A DNA stretch of 64,000 bases from Anastrepha obliqua (lineage: Eukaryota; Arthropoda; Insecta; Diptera; Tephritidae). How positions within the stretch are numbered: the stretch's first letter is position 1; the number at the start of each line of letters is the position of its first letter. The notes below the pieces were generated by a model. It was given only the letters and a program-made list of their open reading frames with translations, had not been told where the DNA came from and ran no database searches. The translations under genes and the position numbers were made by a program. This document shows, in pieces, positions 56,285-64,000 of this stretch. Where the stretch lies: NCBI RefSeq assembly GCF_027943255.1, contig NC_072894.1:53571601-53635600 (forward strand), written 5' to 3'.

Positions 56285-56917
56285 CTAAAAGTATAGAACA
56301 AACACGTACACAAATGGTATTTTTAAAACTACTTCACTCAAGAAAGTTTAAAATAAGAACACGGTCCGAACCGAATTTTATATATGTACCCGCGCATATT
56401 TTAGTAAAATTTAATTTGGGCTGGCTATTAATTTTTGAAATGAAACAAATGCATGGATAATGAGAGTTATAGTTTGTAACATCCGACAGCCTAACAGAAA
56501 TATTAACAAGAACAAGAAGTGAGCGCGGTTTCTATCCGATCTCATTATAATTACATATGTCAATTTTAAATGAGATGAGGAGCAATACAAGTTTTGGTGA
56601 GTTTTATTAAAACGTTTTCGAGATACATGCATTTACCCATTACTGGGCGTGGCACCTCCCATTTTTCACAATTTCATCCGTCGTATTTCCGGGTTCATCT
56701 TTTGTATCAAAGTTAAGGAATTTTCCACCATTATTTTTTTTTAAATTACCGTTATATGGGAAGTGACCTTTCTATAGGGTTTTCCAATAAAAGGTGTTAT
56801 TTTGATATTCAAAGAAAATGGTATTTTTTAATATAAATGAACGGATGTTTATATCATTATAAAGAGGAAGGTATGTCGTTATTAGTGGAAAATAACATCA
56901 GGCAAATGACCATCACG

Positions 56918-57240
56918 GCGGCCGGCGTAGCCGAATGGGTTGGTGCGTGATTACCATTCGGAATTTACAGAGGAACCTTGGTTTGAATCTCGGTGAAACA
57001 CCAAGATTAAGAAAAACGTTTTTCTAATAGCGGTCGCCCCTCGGCAGGCAATGGCAAACCTCCGAGTGTATTTCTGCCATGAAAAAGCTCCTCATAAAAA
57101 TATCTGCCGTTCGGAGTCGGCTTGAAACTGTAGGTCCCTCCATTTGTGGAACAACATCAAGACGCACACCACAAATAGGAGGAGGAGCTCGGCTAAACAC
57201 CCAAAAAGAGTGTACGCGCCAATTACATATATATATATAT
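56918..57240 (+). mobile_element. tRNA-derived SINE, best copy, with target duplication
   Basis: 323 bp. The head has GGCGTAGCCGAATGGGTTGG (box A) and GGTTTGAATCTCGG (box B) for RNA polymerase III; the body has GGCAATGGCAAACCTCCGAG, GTGTATTTCTGCCATGAAAA and GGAACAACATCAAGACGCAC; the tail is a TA-repeat. It is flanked by a 14-bp near-perfect duplication, AAATGACCATCACG (56904-56917) and AAATGACCACCACG (57241-57254). Confidence 0.9.
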
Positions 57241-57254
57241 AAATGACCACCACG

Positions 57255-57612
57255 ATCACGCTTACAGGACAATATCCTTTTCGTGAAATTTTCTATAACC
57301 GAATTGCAAAGTGGCTGCCCTATGTCCTCGATAGCCTCACGAATTCCATCTTTGAGGTCTTGAATGGACCCTGAGCTGCTGGCGTAGACCTTCTCTTTCA
57401 CGTGGCCCAAAAAAAAAGTCACACGGTGTTAAATCACAAGATCTCGGTGGCCAATTGTGATCACCTCTTCGAGAGATAACACGGTTCGGAAACTTTTCCC
57501 GTAAAAGATCAATGATTTCGTTACTTGTGTGGCACGTAGCGCCGTCTTGTTGAAAATAAACGTTGTCCAGATCAATACCATCCAATTCCGGCCATAAAAA
57601 ATTGTTAATCAT
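57255..57612 (-). pseudogene. Mariner (DD41D-like) transposase remnant
   Basis: Minus-strand frames give MINNFLWPELDGIDLDNVYF, QQDGATCHTSNEIIDLLREK, RSCDLTPCDFFFG and, after a frameshift, HVKEKVYASSSGSIQDLKDG and REAIEDIGQPLCNSVIENF. From QQD to TPCD 41 residues lie between, as in the complete element at 34777. The DNA-binding half and the first Asp region are missing. The end of the gene lies on the other side of the SINE. Confidence 0.82.
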
Positions 57613-57663
57613 CTATCGATAGCTCAATCCATTCACCTGTAACACCTGTTATTGAAAAAACCT

Positions 57664-58649
57664 TTATTTGCAGTACCAGCTGCTTTGGACAAAGAGTTAT
57701 ATGTAGTATGTACCAATTTTCATTGAAATATATTAGTTTTTGCTCGTACTATCATGCACACGGACGGATGGGCAGGCTAAATTGATTAGCGTTAAGCGAA
57801 CAAAATTGTGAAAATTGAGCGGGTATGATGAATAAACATCGTATACAGTTGATAGCGGGAACGTAACTATAGCCACGTAACTATATGATATGGAGAAAGC
57901 ATTAATATTATTTTTAAATTTAGCTAAAGTGGAAAATGTGCAGATATTTATAACAATGAAAAATAAATTAAACATTGCGAGTAAATCTCCGCCTGAAAAT
58001 TATCGCATGAAGTTGCCTACTCCCAATGCCTACAATGGCTGTAAAGCCTGAACAACTACACCTCAAAGGATTAATTCAGCCCTTTTTGGGCGATAGATTC
58101 AAATTTTTCAAGAAAACGGTCAATATATTATAGTTTATAAACTGATTGCAGAACTACTTTTGAAGTAATTAGAGGGTTAACGCTGCTCAAAGTGCAATCA
58201 GGTTAAAGGAGGTTGGCCTCTGGCCTCAAAAGACATAGTCGCATTTTTAGGCAGTTAACACCGCATTTCTCTGAACTTCGAACAGATCTCTCTATCCGCA
58301 ACAGGGGACATAAATAAGTATACAGGAGCCTGATTTATGGAATTGTTTGACGCTAACGGTTTCCTTAATATGTAATCAAAATAGTTTACACATGGTAATT
58401 GTGTACTGGGATAAGCTTTCATATGCGCCTTAATTTAGCTGCAAATTTTAGGTACCGTTATCCACGCTTTACTTTGCCTTTGATGCCAGCGAAATTTATG
58501 TCACAGAAGTTAGTATACAGCTAACGATTGTTCAGTTAGCATAACATTTATTTTTACGTATTGATTGAAAAAGTTAAAGCTATTAAAAGGAAATAATTAA
58601 AGTGAGTATAAAAATTTAGGGAAGTACGTTTTGTATTAATTTTTGCGGC
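57664..58649. other. Intronic stretch, nothing recognised
   Basis: AT-rich; frames at 57733-57975 (-) have no recognisable motif. Confidence 0.4.
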
Positions 58650-59034
58650 ATTTTTTGTAATGACACCAAGAGGAAAAGAGCTTTCTGATGATTTAAAAAA
58701 ACTGATCGTTGTGGGCGTCCGTCGCTCTTAAGTCCCAGAGAAAAAAGCTTAGTCGTACGGAAAATCAGAACAAACCCCAAAATAAGTGTCCCCAAATTGA
58801 AATCTGAAGTTGAAAACGAGACTGGAAAACAATTAAGCACCCAAACTATTCGCCGGGTTTTGCATAGTGCTGGTTATCATGGGTGCAATGTTAGGAAAAA
58901 GTCCTTCGTGAGTAGTGTCAATCGAAGTAAACGGATTTCATTCGCAAAAGATCATGAAAAATATGACCAAACGTTTTGGAACCAAGTCATATTTTCTGAT
59001 GAGTGTAAGCTCAGTATCTTTTGGGGTGTAGGGC
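58650..59034 (+). pseudogene. Tc1-type transposase fragment
   Basis: Begins MTPRGKELSDDLKKLIV and, through two stops and a frameshift, continues KLSTQTIRRVLHSAGYHG-like sequence (58797 on), NVRKKSFVSSVNRSKRISFA and FWNQVIFSDECKLSIF. The last part holds the first catalytic Asp (FSDE) of Tc1-type transposases. The remainder is cut off by a LINE insertion at about 59035. Confidence 0.8.
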
Positions 59035-59506
59035 AGATCGCCTCCGCGTGGTGCACCCCGGGTAACGCCAAATGATCTGCGGCCTTAACGGCCTTAAACC
59101 TGAACGGTGACGACCCTGCATTCTTTTGGCATTTTCTAAAATCTCTGAACTTGAACTTGGTTTCCTGAGCTGGTGGTTGCGGCATTCTGCCACCCGAGTA
59201 CGCTGGGGTGAAACTCAGCCGAAACGGCTGGTGGGCAAATGTCGTGACTGCCCCCGTCCCGTTAAAACCCTGGCAGGCCTCGGAGTACGTTCCTAACTCG
59301 TCGCCATTGGGTTGGTGGTGTAGGTGCGGTTGAGAGGACTCCCGCTTTGCGTCCGATCTGGCTCTGAACGCATGCCTCATAAGGGTATGCGTCAACCCTA
59401 GCACGGCCTCCCTGCCTCGGCACAGATAACCGTGGGATCATTTAAGGACGACTACACTTTCGAGTTATGGATAGCGGCTCCGAGTGGGGACCCAACAAAA
59501 TTAAAC

Positions 59507-61060
59507 ATGAACAACAACAACAACAAAAACAAAACTAATAACAAAAACCCTAAAAATTTAGGCGGCAGTGGGGATTCGGAGCCGAACCCCAAGGTCTCCT
59601 CACTTAAGGAAAGAGGGGCGGAACCGCCTTCTCTAACCAGCCCTAACCGAGAGGCAGCCCAGGGGGGCAAAACAAGTAGGGGCGGAAGGGCGTCGGAGTC
59701 GACGCTCAAAGCATTTTCAGGCTGGGGCTCTGGGAGGAAGTCGGAATCGACTTCGAGCACCATCCCAGGGGGGGTGAGCGGGAACCCGCTTCACGTAGGT
59801 AGACGGTCGCTTGCGGAACCGCCTGCGACCCGTAGTGAGGTAGGACTGGAGGGGATGGCCAGTACCAGCAAGGGGTTTTCCCCAAGTTTTCCGGGGGTTT
59901 CCGGGGCTTCTTTTCAGGGGTCCCTTGCTAGGCCTAAACGGCAGCCAGGACAGAGCAGGAAAGCCTTCTCTGACCAACGCATAGCCGCTAAAATCCTGGA
60001 ACGCTACGGCGGCCAAAATGCTTCGCAGGCACCTGAGAAGTATTTAAGGACGCTTGAGTGGGCCAGGATGGTACTTAGTGGGGCAGAGAAAGGCCGAGTG
60101 GAAAGGGTGTGTGCGGTAGCACCGCCAGTAGAATCGGCAGTGAAGCGGCAACGCTCTCAAGAGGAGGGAATTCTCCGGCCGAAGAAGCCGAGGACTGGGG
60201 CCGGTCCGCCGAAATCTTTTAGCGAAGTCGCTAAGCAGGCGGGATCCATCACTCTGGGGGTGGTCGACAATAGCAGGGAAGATGGCGCCATTTCCAGGGA
60301 CGAGTGGAAAATAGTGGCATCGGCCATCTCTGCGGTTTTTATGAAGGTGGTAAGGGAAAACCCTGGACCTCCACCGTGCTGTGAGAGTGCCGGGTGGCAC
60401 CACGGCACCTTTAAGCGAATAGTGTGTGCCGATGAGCGATCGGCTACTATGTACAGGGCGGCAGTAGCTCTGGTGGGGGAGGTCTGGAAGGGAGCCAAGC
60501 TGGAAGCTGTGGACAAAAAGGACCTACCTCTTCGTCCACGCGCCCGGGTCTGGCTTCCCTCAGAGCCCTCTGCTCCAGAGGATATGGAGGAAATCCTCCG
60601 TTACTGTAACCCGAATCTTCCCACGCATAACTGGAAGGTAGTCAAGGTGGAGAAGTCCGAAGGACACTTTCGGCAAGCGCTGATTCTGCTAAATGCAGAG
60701 TCCCTCGGACCTCTTGCCGAAACTAAAGGGATCATCACCTATGGTTTCGAGAAGGTAGCCATGAAGGTTTACCAGACCGATGCCAGGGGTGATGTCTCTG
60801 CGACTCCGGTAATGCTGGGAGGGGATAGGCCCACGGTAGAGGAAGCTCCCGTGGAGATGGATGTGGAATCTGTCATGTCGGATGGGGGCAGTGCTGACGA
60901 CGCCCGCTCTTTAGCGGGGTCAGTCTTCAGTATCGGGCAACTGTTCGACAGGACAGAGGAGGAGGGGCTTCTGGCCTCGGATAGTGAGGAGGCTGACCTC
61001 AGGATGTTGGAGAAGATTATTGAAGATGAAGATTCTTCAAATAAATCTCCAGCACTCTAA
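59507..61060 (+). CDS. LOA-type LINE ORF1 protein
   Basis: 517 codons from the first ATG (59507); the open frame reaches to 59432 without ATG. The N-terminal half is low-complexity and basic (Asn/Lys run, then Gly/Ser/Pro-rich). The C-terminal half has a folded domain: RPRARVWLPSEPSAPEDMEE, ILRYCNPNLPTHNWKVVKVE, RQALILLNAESLGPLAETKG and YGFEKVAMKVY, which resembles the DUF4780 domain of LOA-clade ORF1 proteins. No CCHC knuckles are visible. ORF1 proteins bind the LINE RNA. The end is acidic. GC content is far above the surroundings, and no stop is present. Confidence 0.82.
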   Translation: MNNNNNKNKTNNKNPKNLGGSGDSEPNPKVSSLKERGAEPPSLTSPNREAAQGGKTSRGGRASESTLKAFSGWGSGRKSESTSSTIPGGVSGNPLHVGRRSLAEPPATRSEVGLEGMASTSKGFSPSFPGVSGASFQGSLARPKRQPGQSRKAFSDQRIAAKILERYGGQNASQAPEKYLRTLEWARMVLSGAEKGRVERVCAVAPPVESAVKRQRSQEEGILRPKKPRTGAGPPKSFSEVAKQAGSITLGVVDNSREDGAISRDEWKIVASAISAVFMKVVRENPGPPPCCESAGWHHGTFKRIVCADERSATMYRAAVALVGEVWKGAKLEAVDKKDLPLRPRARVWLPSEPSAPEDMEEILRYCNPNLPTHNWKVVKVEKSEGHFRQALILLNAESLGPLAETKGIITYGFEKVAMKVYQTDARGDVSATPVMLGGDRPTVEEAPVEMDVESVMSDGGSADDARSLAGSVFSIGQLFDRTEEEGLLASDSEEADLRMLEKIIEDEDSSNKSPAL

Positions 61061-61412
61061 GGCAGCTTCCGCCAACGTACTAATCCACCTTGAGCAAGGT
61101 GGAGTCGACGTAGTCCTGATCCAGGAGCCGTGGCTGAGCAGTAGCGGCATCTCTGGAATCAGGACGAAAAACTATTTACTGATGGCTCACAGTGGTGCAG
61201 GTAAACCAAGATCCTGCATACTCATCAGAAAAGAACTAAAAGCATTCATTTTGCCTAATTTCAGCAATGAGGACATTGTCTCTATAAGCCTGGAGAGCAC
61301 CATCGGGAGACTCTGGCTGATCTCAGCCTATATGGCGCACGATGACGAGGTGGAGCCACCTCCGTTGCTGCTAAGGGAGGCCCTAGCTGAGGCGAGGCGA
61401 AGGAAAATCGAC
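61026..61412 (+). CDS. LOA-type LINE ORF2, endonuclease N-terminus (truncated)
   Basis: Starts at ATG 61026, overlapping the end of ORF1 by 35 bp in another frame. MKILQINLQHSKAASANVLI and VLIQEPWLSSSGI are the start of an AP-type endonuclease; the Glu in QEPW is a catalytic metal ligand. LWLISAYMAHDDE follows. The element stops at ...RRRKIDV before the GDFN/DANAH region; the further frame to 61457 is flanking sequence. RT would follow in a complete element. Confidence 0.85.
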
Positions 61413-62506
61413 GTGGCTGCAGGTACTTTTATGTGCCATGCAATTGGTGTCTCATAAACGTGTCGCAATTTTATTTTGCCATTCAAAGAACAGCTCACTC
61501 GGTCAACCATTAGGGTTTAATTACCCTCAACTTCACGGAAAACAAGATACATATAATATTTTAGCAATGTCAGTTTAATAGTGGTTCCTTTAACTTTTAC
61601 GGTCGCTACACCTGTTGCAATAATGATTTGTTTTTTAAAGTGAGTTTTTCACTTCTGCTGGCTAGGTTCTTTGGTATTTCATATACAAGCGCGTTTAGTA
61701 TTCCATACCTTTTAACCAAAGTGGCGCCCAAAGCATACACACACTTATTATATAATATAGTACGTTCACATATGCATTAATCACCTACAAATCCACTAAA
61801 TTAATCTACCCTTTCACATATGGCAGATTACCTGCAAAATTGACAATCAGCTGTCAATACTGCTTTGAGAGGTTTTTCTTCATAGAAATTTTTTTGGTTG
61901 AATATTTCAGTGTTTTGGTTTCTTTAATTATTATTAACGATATGAAGAAAATACAAGGAGAAAGAATAGCTAATTTAATTGCGCAATTAATTGGCTGCTA
62001 ATAATAAACAGTTGGCGACGTTTACTGAGGTTGCAAAAAATTATGGCAGCAATGCGCATAGGAAATTCTATATTACATTTTATAATAAGTAAAAGGAGGA
62101 CAAAACGTTTATGGGCACACGCTTTTCTCTGTAAACTGAATCCCTAATTAATAATATTTAATACAAATTTTATTACAATTCTGCTTACAGACCTGTTTTC
62201 TTTGCCGGCATCCATTTCATTTTGTTTTTGTTTTGATGTTTCTCCTTACATTCGAAATAATAATTATCGATAACACAGAAAACAGGTTGTATGTCGAAAA
62301 GTATCGTTATTATCTAGGATTATTTTTTAATCTCAGATTTTGGGAGAGAAATTTTGTATGGGAAATCGCGCTTTTTAATTAAGGATTTTGAGTTAAGCGC
62401 GAAAAAGTAGATCTTCTACTTATATGTGAACGTATTATTACATAATACACTTGTATATATGTACATATACATAATAAATAATACAAGTTCTGCATAAGCT
62501 ATTTAC

Positions 62507-62621
62507 CCTCGGTATCAGCGGCATCGCTTCCATTAGTGTATTTTTGTAAAAATGCGATTTTTGCGACTTATCATTCATGTTTACCACATCTAAGAACTTG
62601 AGTGCATTTACAGCGGGATCT
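62507..62621 (-). CDS. Scyl2: SCYL2 exon (copy 2, in the tandem duplication)
   Basis: Identical to 56170-56284 including both splice sites. As the exon is 115 bp (not a multiple of three) and runs from phase 2 to phase 0, including both copies in one mRNA would break the frame. One copy must be skipped if the duplication is real. Confidence 0.85.
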
Positions 62622-63113
62622 CTAAAAGTATAGAACAAACACGTACACAAATGGTATTTTTAAAACTACTTCACTCAAGAAAGTTTAAAATAAGAACACG
62701 GTCCGAACCGAATTTTATATATGTACCCGCGCATATTTTAGTAAAATTTAATTTGGGCTGGCTATTAATTTTTGAAATGAAACAAATGCATGGATAATGA
62801 GAGTTATAGTTTGTAACATCCGACAGCCTAACAGAAATATTAACAAGAACAAGAAGTGAGCGCGGTTTCTATCCGATCTCATTATAATTACATATGTCAA
62901 TTTTAAATGAGATGAGGAGCAATACAAGTTTTGGTGAGTTTTATTAAAACGTTTTCGAGATACATGCATTTACCCATTACTGGGCGTGGCACCTCCCATT
63001 TTTCACAATTTCATCCGTCGTATTTCCGGGTTCATCTTTTGTATCAAAGTTAAGGAATTTTCCACCATTATTTTTTTTTAAATTACCGTTATATGGGAAG
63101 TGACCTTTCTATA

Positions 63114-63999
63114 GGGTTTTCCAATAAAAGGTGTTATTTTGATATTCAAAGAAAATGGTATTTTTTAATATAAATGAACGGATGTTTATATCATTATAAA
63201 GAGGAAGGTATGTCGTTATTAGTGGAAAATAACATCAGGCAAATGACCATCACGGCGGCCGGCGTAGCCGAATGGGTTGGTGCGTGATTACCATTCGGAA
63301 TTTACAGAGGAACCTTGGTTTGAATCTCGGTGAAACACCAAGATTAAGAAAAACGTTTTTCTAATAGCGGTCGCCCCTCGGCAGGCAATGGCAAACCTCC
63401 GAGTGTATTTCTGCCATGAAAAAGCTCCTCATAAAAATATCTGCCGTTCGGAGTCGGCTTGAAACTGTAGGTCCCTCCATTTGTGGAACAACATCAAGAC
63501 GCACACCACAAATAGGAGGAGGAGCTCGGCTAAACACCCAAAAAGAGTGTACGCGCCAATTACATATATATATATATAAATGACCACCACGATCACGCTT
63601 ACAGGACAATATCCTTTTCGTGAAATTTTCTATAACCGAATTGCAAAGTGGCTGCCCTATGTCCTCGATAGCCTCACGAATTCCATCTTTGAGGTCTTGA
63701 ATGGACCCTGAGCTGCTGGCGTAGACCTTCTCTTTCACGTGGCCCAAAAAAAAAGTCACACGGTGTTAAATCACAAGATCTCGGTGGCCAATTGTGATCA
63801 CCTCTTCGAGAGATAACACGGTTCGGAAACTTTTCCCGTAAAAGATCAATGATTTCGTTACTTGTGTGGCACGTAGCGCCGTCTTGTTGAAAATAAACGT
63901 TGTCCAGATCAATACCATCCAATTCCGGCCATAAAAAATTGTTAATCATCTATCGATAGCTCAATCCATTCACCTGTAACACCTGTTATTGAAAAAACC
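63114..63999. mobile_element. Mariner-type element with nested SINE (copy C)
   Basis: Duplicate of 56777-57662 with the SINE at 63255-63577. Transposase remnant on the minus strand at 63592-63949. Confidence 0.85.
63255..63577 (+). mobile_element. tRNA-derived SINE (duplicate)
   Basis: Duplicate of the SINE at 56918-57240, including its 14-bp target repeats. Confidence 0.88.
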
Positions 64000-64000
64000 T

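Larger units (their letters stand above)
56777..57662. mobile_element. Mariner-type element with nested SINE (copy B)
   Basis: Ends GGGTTTTCCAATAA and (right) TTATTGAAAAAACC, matching the 451-bp copy at 43328. It carries a minus-strand transposase remnant and a SINE at 56918-57240. Without the SINE it would be about 550 bp, so the transposase gene is largely deleted. An identical copy is at 63114-63999 because of the tandem duplication. Confidence 0.85.
55076..61412. repeat. 6337-bp tandem duplication, unit 1
   Basis: Sequence from 55076 to 57663 recurs at 61413-64000 with a constant offset of 6337, and I saw no difference in the stretches I compared; all shared frames translate identically. 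The unit starts GTGGCTGCAGG and ends inside LINE ORF2. It contains the SCYL2 exon 56170-56284, a MITE, a mariner with a nested SINE, a Tc1 fragment and the LINE 5' half. Confidence 0.92.
59035..61412 (+). mobile_element. LOA-type LINE, 5' half, cut at the duplication joint
   Basis: GC-rich element starting near 59035 within Tc1 sequence. It has a 5' untranslated region of about 0.47 kb, a full ORF1 and the first 128 codons of ORF2. It ends abruptly at 61412, where unit 2 of the tandem duplication starts. LINEs normally lose their 5' end, so the missing 3' part reflects the rearrangement and not the insertion. Confidence 0.82.
61413..64000. repeat. 6337-bp tandem duplication, unit 2 (partial)
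   Basis: Repeats 55076-57663 to the window edge. It contains the second SCYL2 exon (62507-62621), the MITE (61759-62440), the mariner (63114-63999) and the SINE (63255-63577). The lack of visible differences means either a very recent duplication or an assembly artefact. Confidence 0.92.

Noticed and set aside
60044..60516. Minus-strand frames of about 119 codons
   Set aside because: Shadows of the GC-rich LINE ORF1 on the plus strand.
1..64000. CRISPR array, operons, toxin-antitoxin or phage genes
   Set aside because: All repeats are eukaryotic transposons, SINEs or satellites, and the host gene is spliced.

Overview
This window is repeat-rich eukaryotic DNA from a dipteran insect. It carries gypsy/errantivirus and BEL/Pao retrotransposons, jockey-, LOA/R1- and RTE-type LINEs, mariner (DD41D-like), Tc1, pogo- and piggyBac-like DNA transposons and tRNA-derived SINEs, in AT-rich sequence. 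A tephritid fruit fly is my inference, not something I can prove from the sequence. No bacterial gene, operon, rRNA gene or CRISPR array is visible.

The only host gene I recognise is on the minus strand. It is a SCYL2 (SCY1-like pseudokinase 2) ortholog, seen as nine exons at 56170-56284, 54735-54880, 46316-46469, 44573-44749, 44192-44264, 41824-41960, 38310-38523, 20336-20589 and 19650-19718. They follow the SCYL2 HEAT-repeat region in order, and every splice site and phase is consistent. The kinase-like 5' exons should lie beyond 64000. The last exon(s) were not found. The introns (one is 17.7 kb) are filled with mobile elements.

Layout. 1-2232: 3' end of errantivirus A (integrase, env, LTR). 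2602-3464: non-autonomous DNA transposon with an 8-bp target duplication. 3616-11844: near full-length errantivirus B on the minus strand with both LTRs and a TATA duplication, with a jockey LINE in env. 12321-16910: a large palindromic (foldback-like) element with a 2.6-kb insertion made of tandem repeats and a 0.7-kb TTATG array. 17164-17759: pogo-like MITE. 18118-18440: SINE. 19650-20589: SCYL2 exons. 21365-30190: errantivirus C on the plus strand, related to B, heavily decayed, with a TTAA-flanked MITE in gag. 30190-43800: mariner, LINE, MITE and SINE fragments, including a 1.3-kb mariner with one frameshift. 44192-46469: SCYL2 exons and a deleted mariner. 47226-52231: second copy of the 2602 transposon abutting a decayed BEL/Pao element. 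53373-54650: a small ORF with an endonuclease-like motif, hairpins and tRNA-like SINEs. 55076-61412: a 6337-bp unit repeated in tandem from 61413 to the window end; it holds a SCYL2 exon, a MITE, a mariner with a nested SINE, a Tc1 fragment and the 5' part of a LOA-type LINE.

The elements do not work together. They are successive insertions in introns, and nearly all coding parts are broken. I see no new multi-gene system. The observations most worth checking are the tandem duplication of a SCYL2 exon whose length would shift the frame, the nested palindrome, the two clean DNA-transposon families defined by target duplications, and the damage at reverse-transcriptase or protease active sites in all three larger LTR elements.
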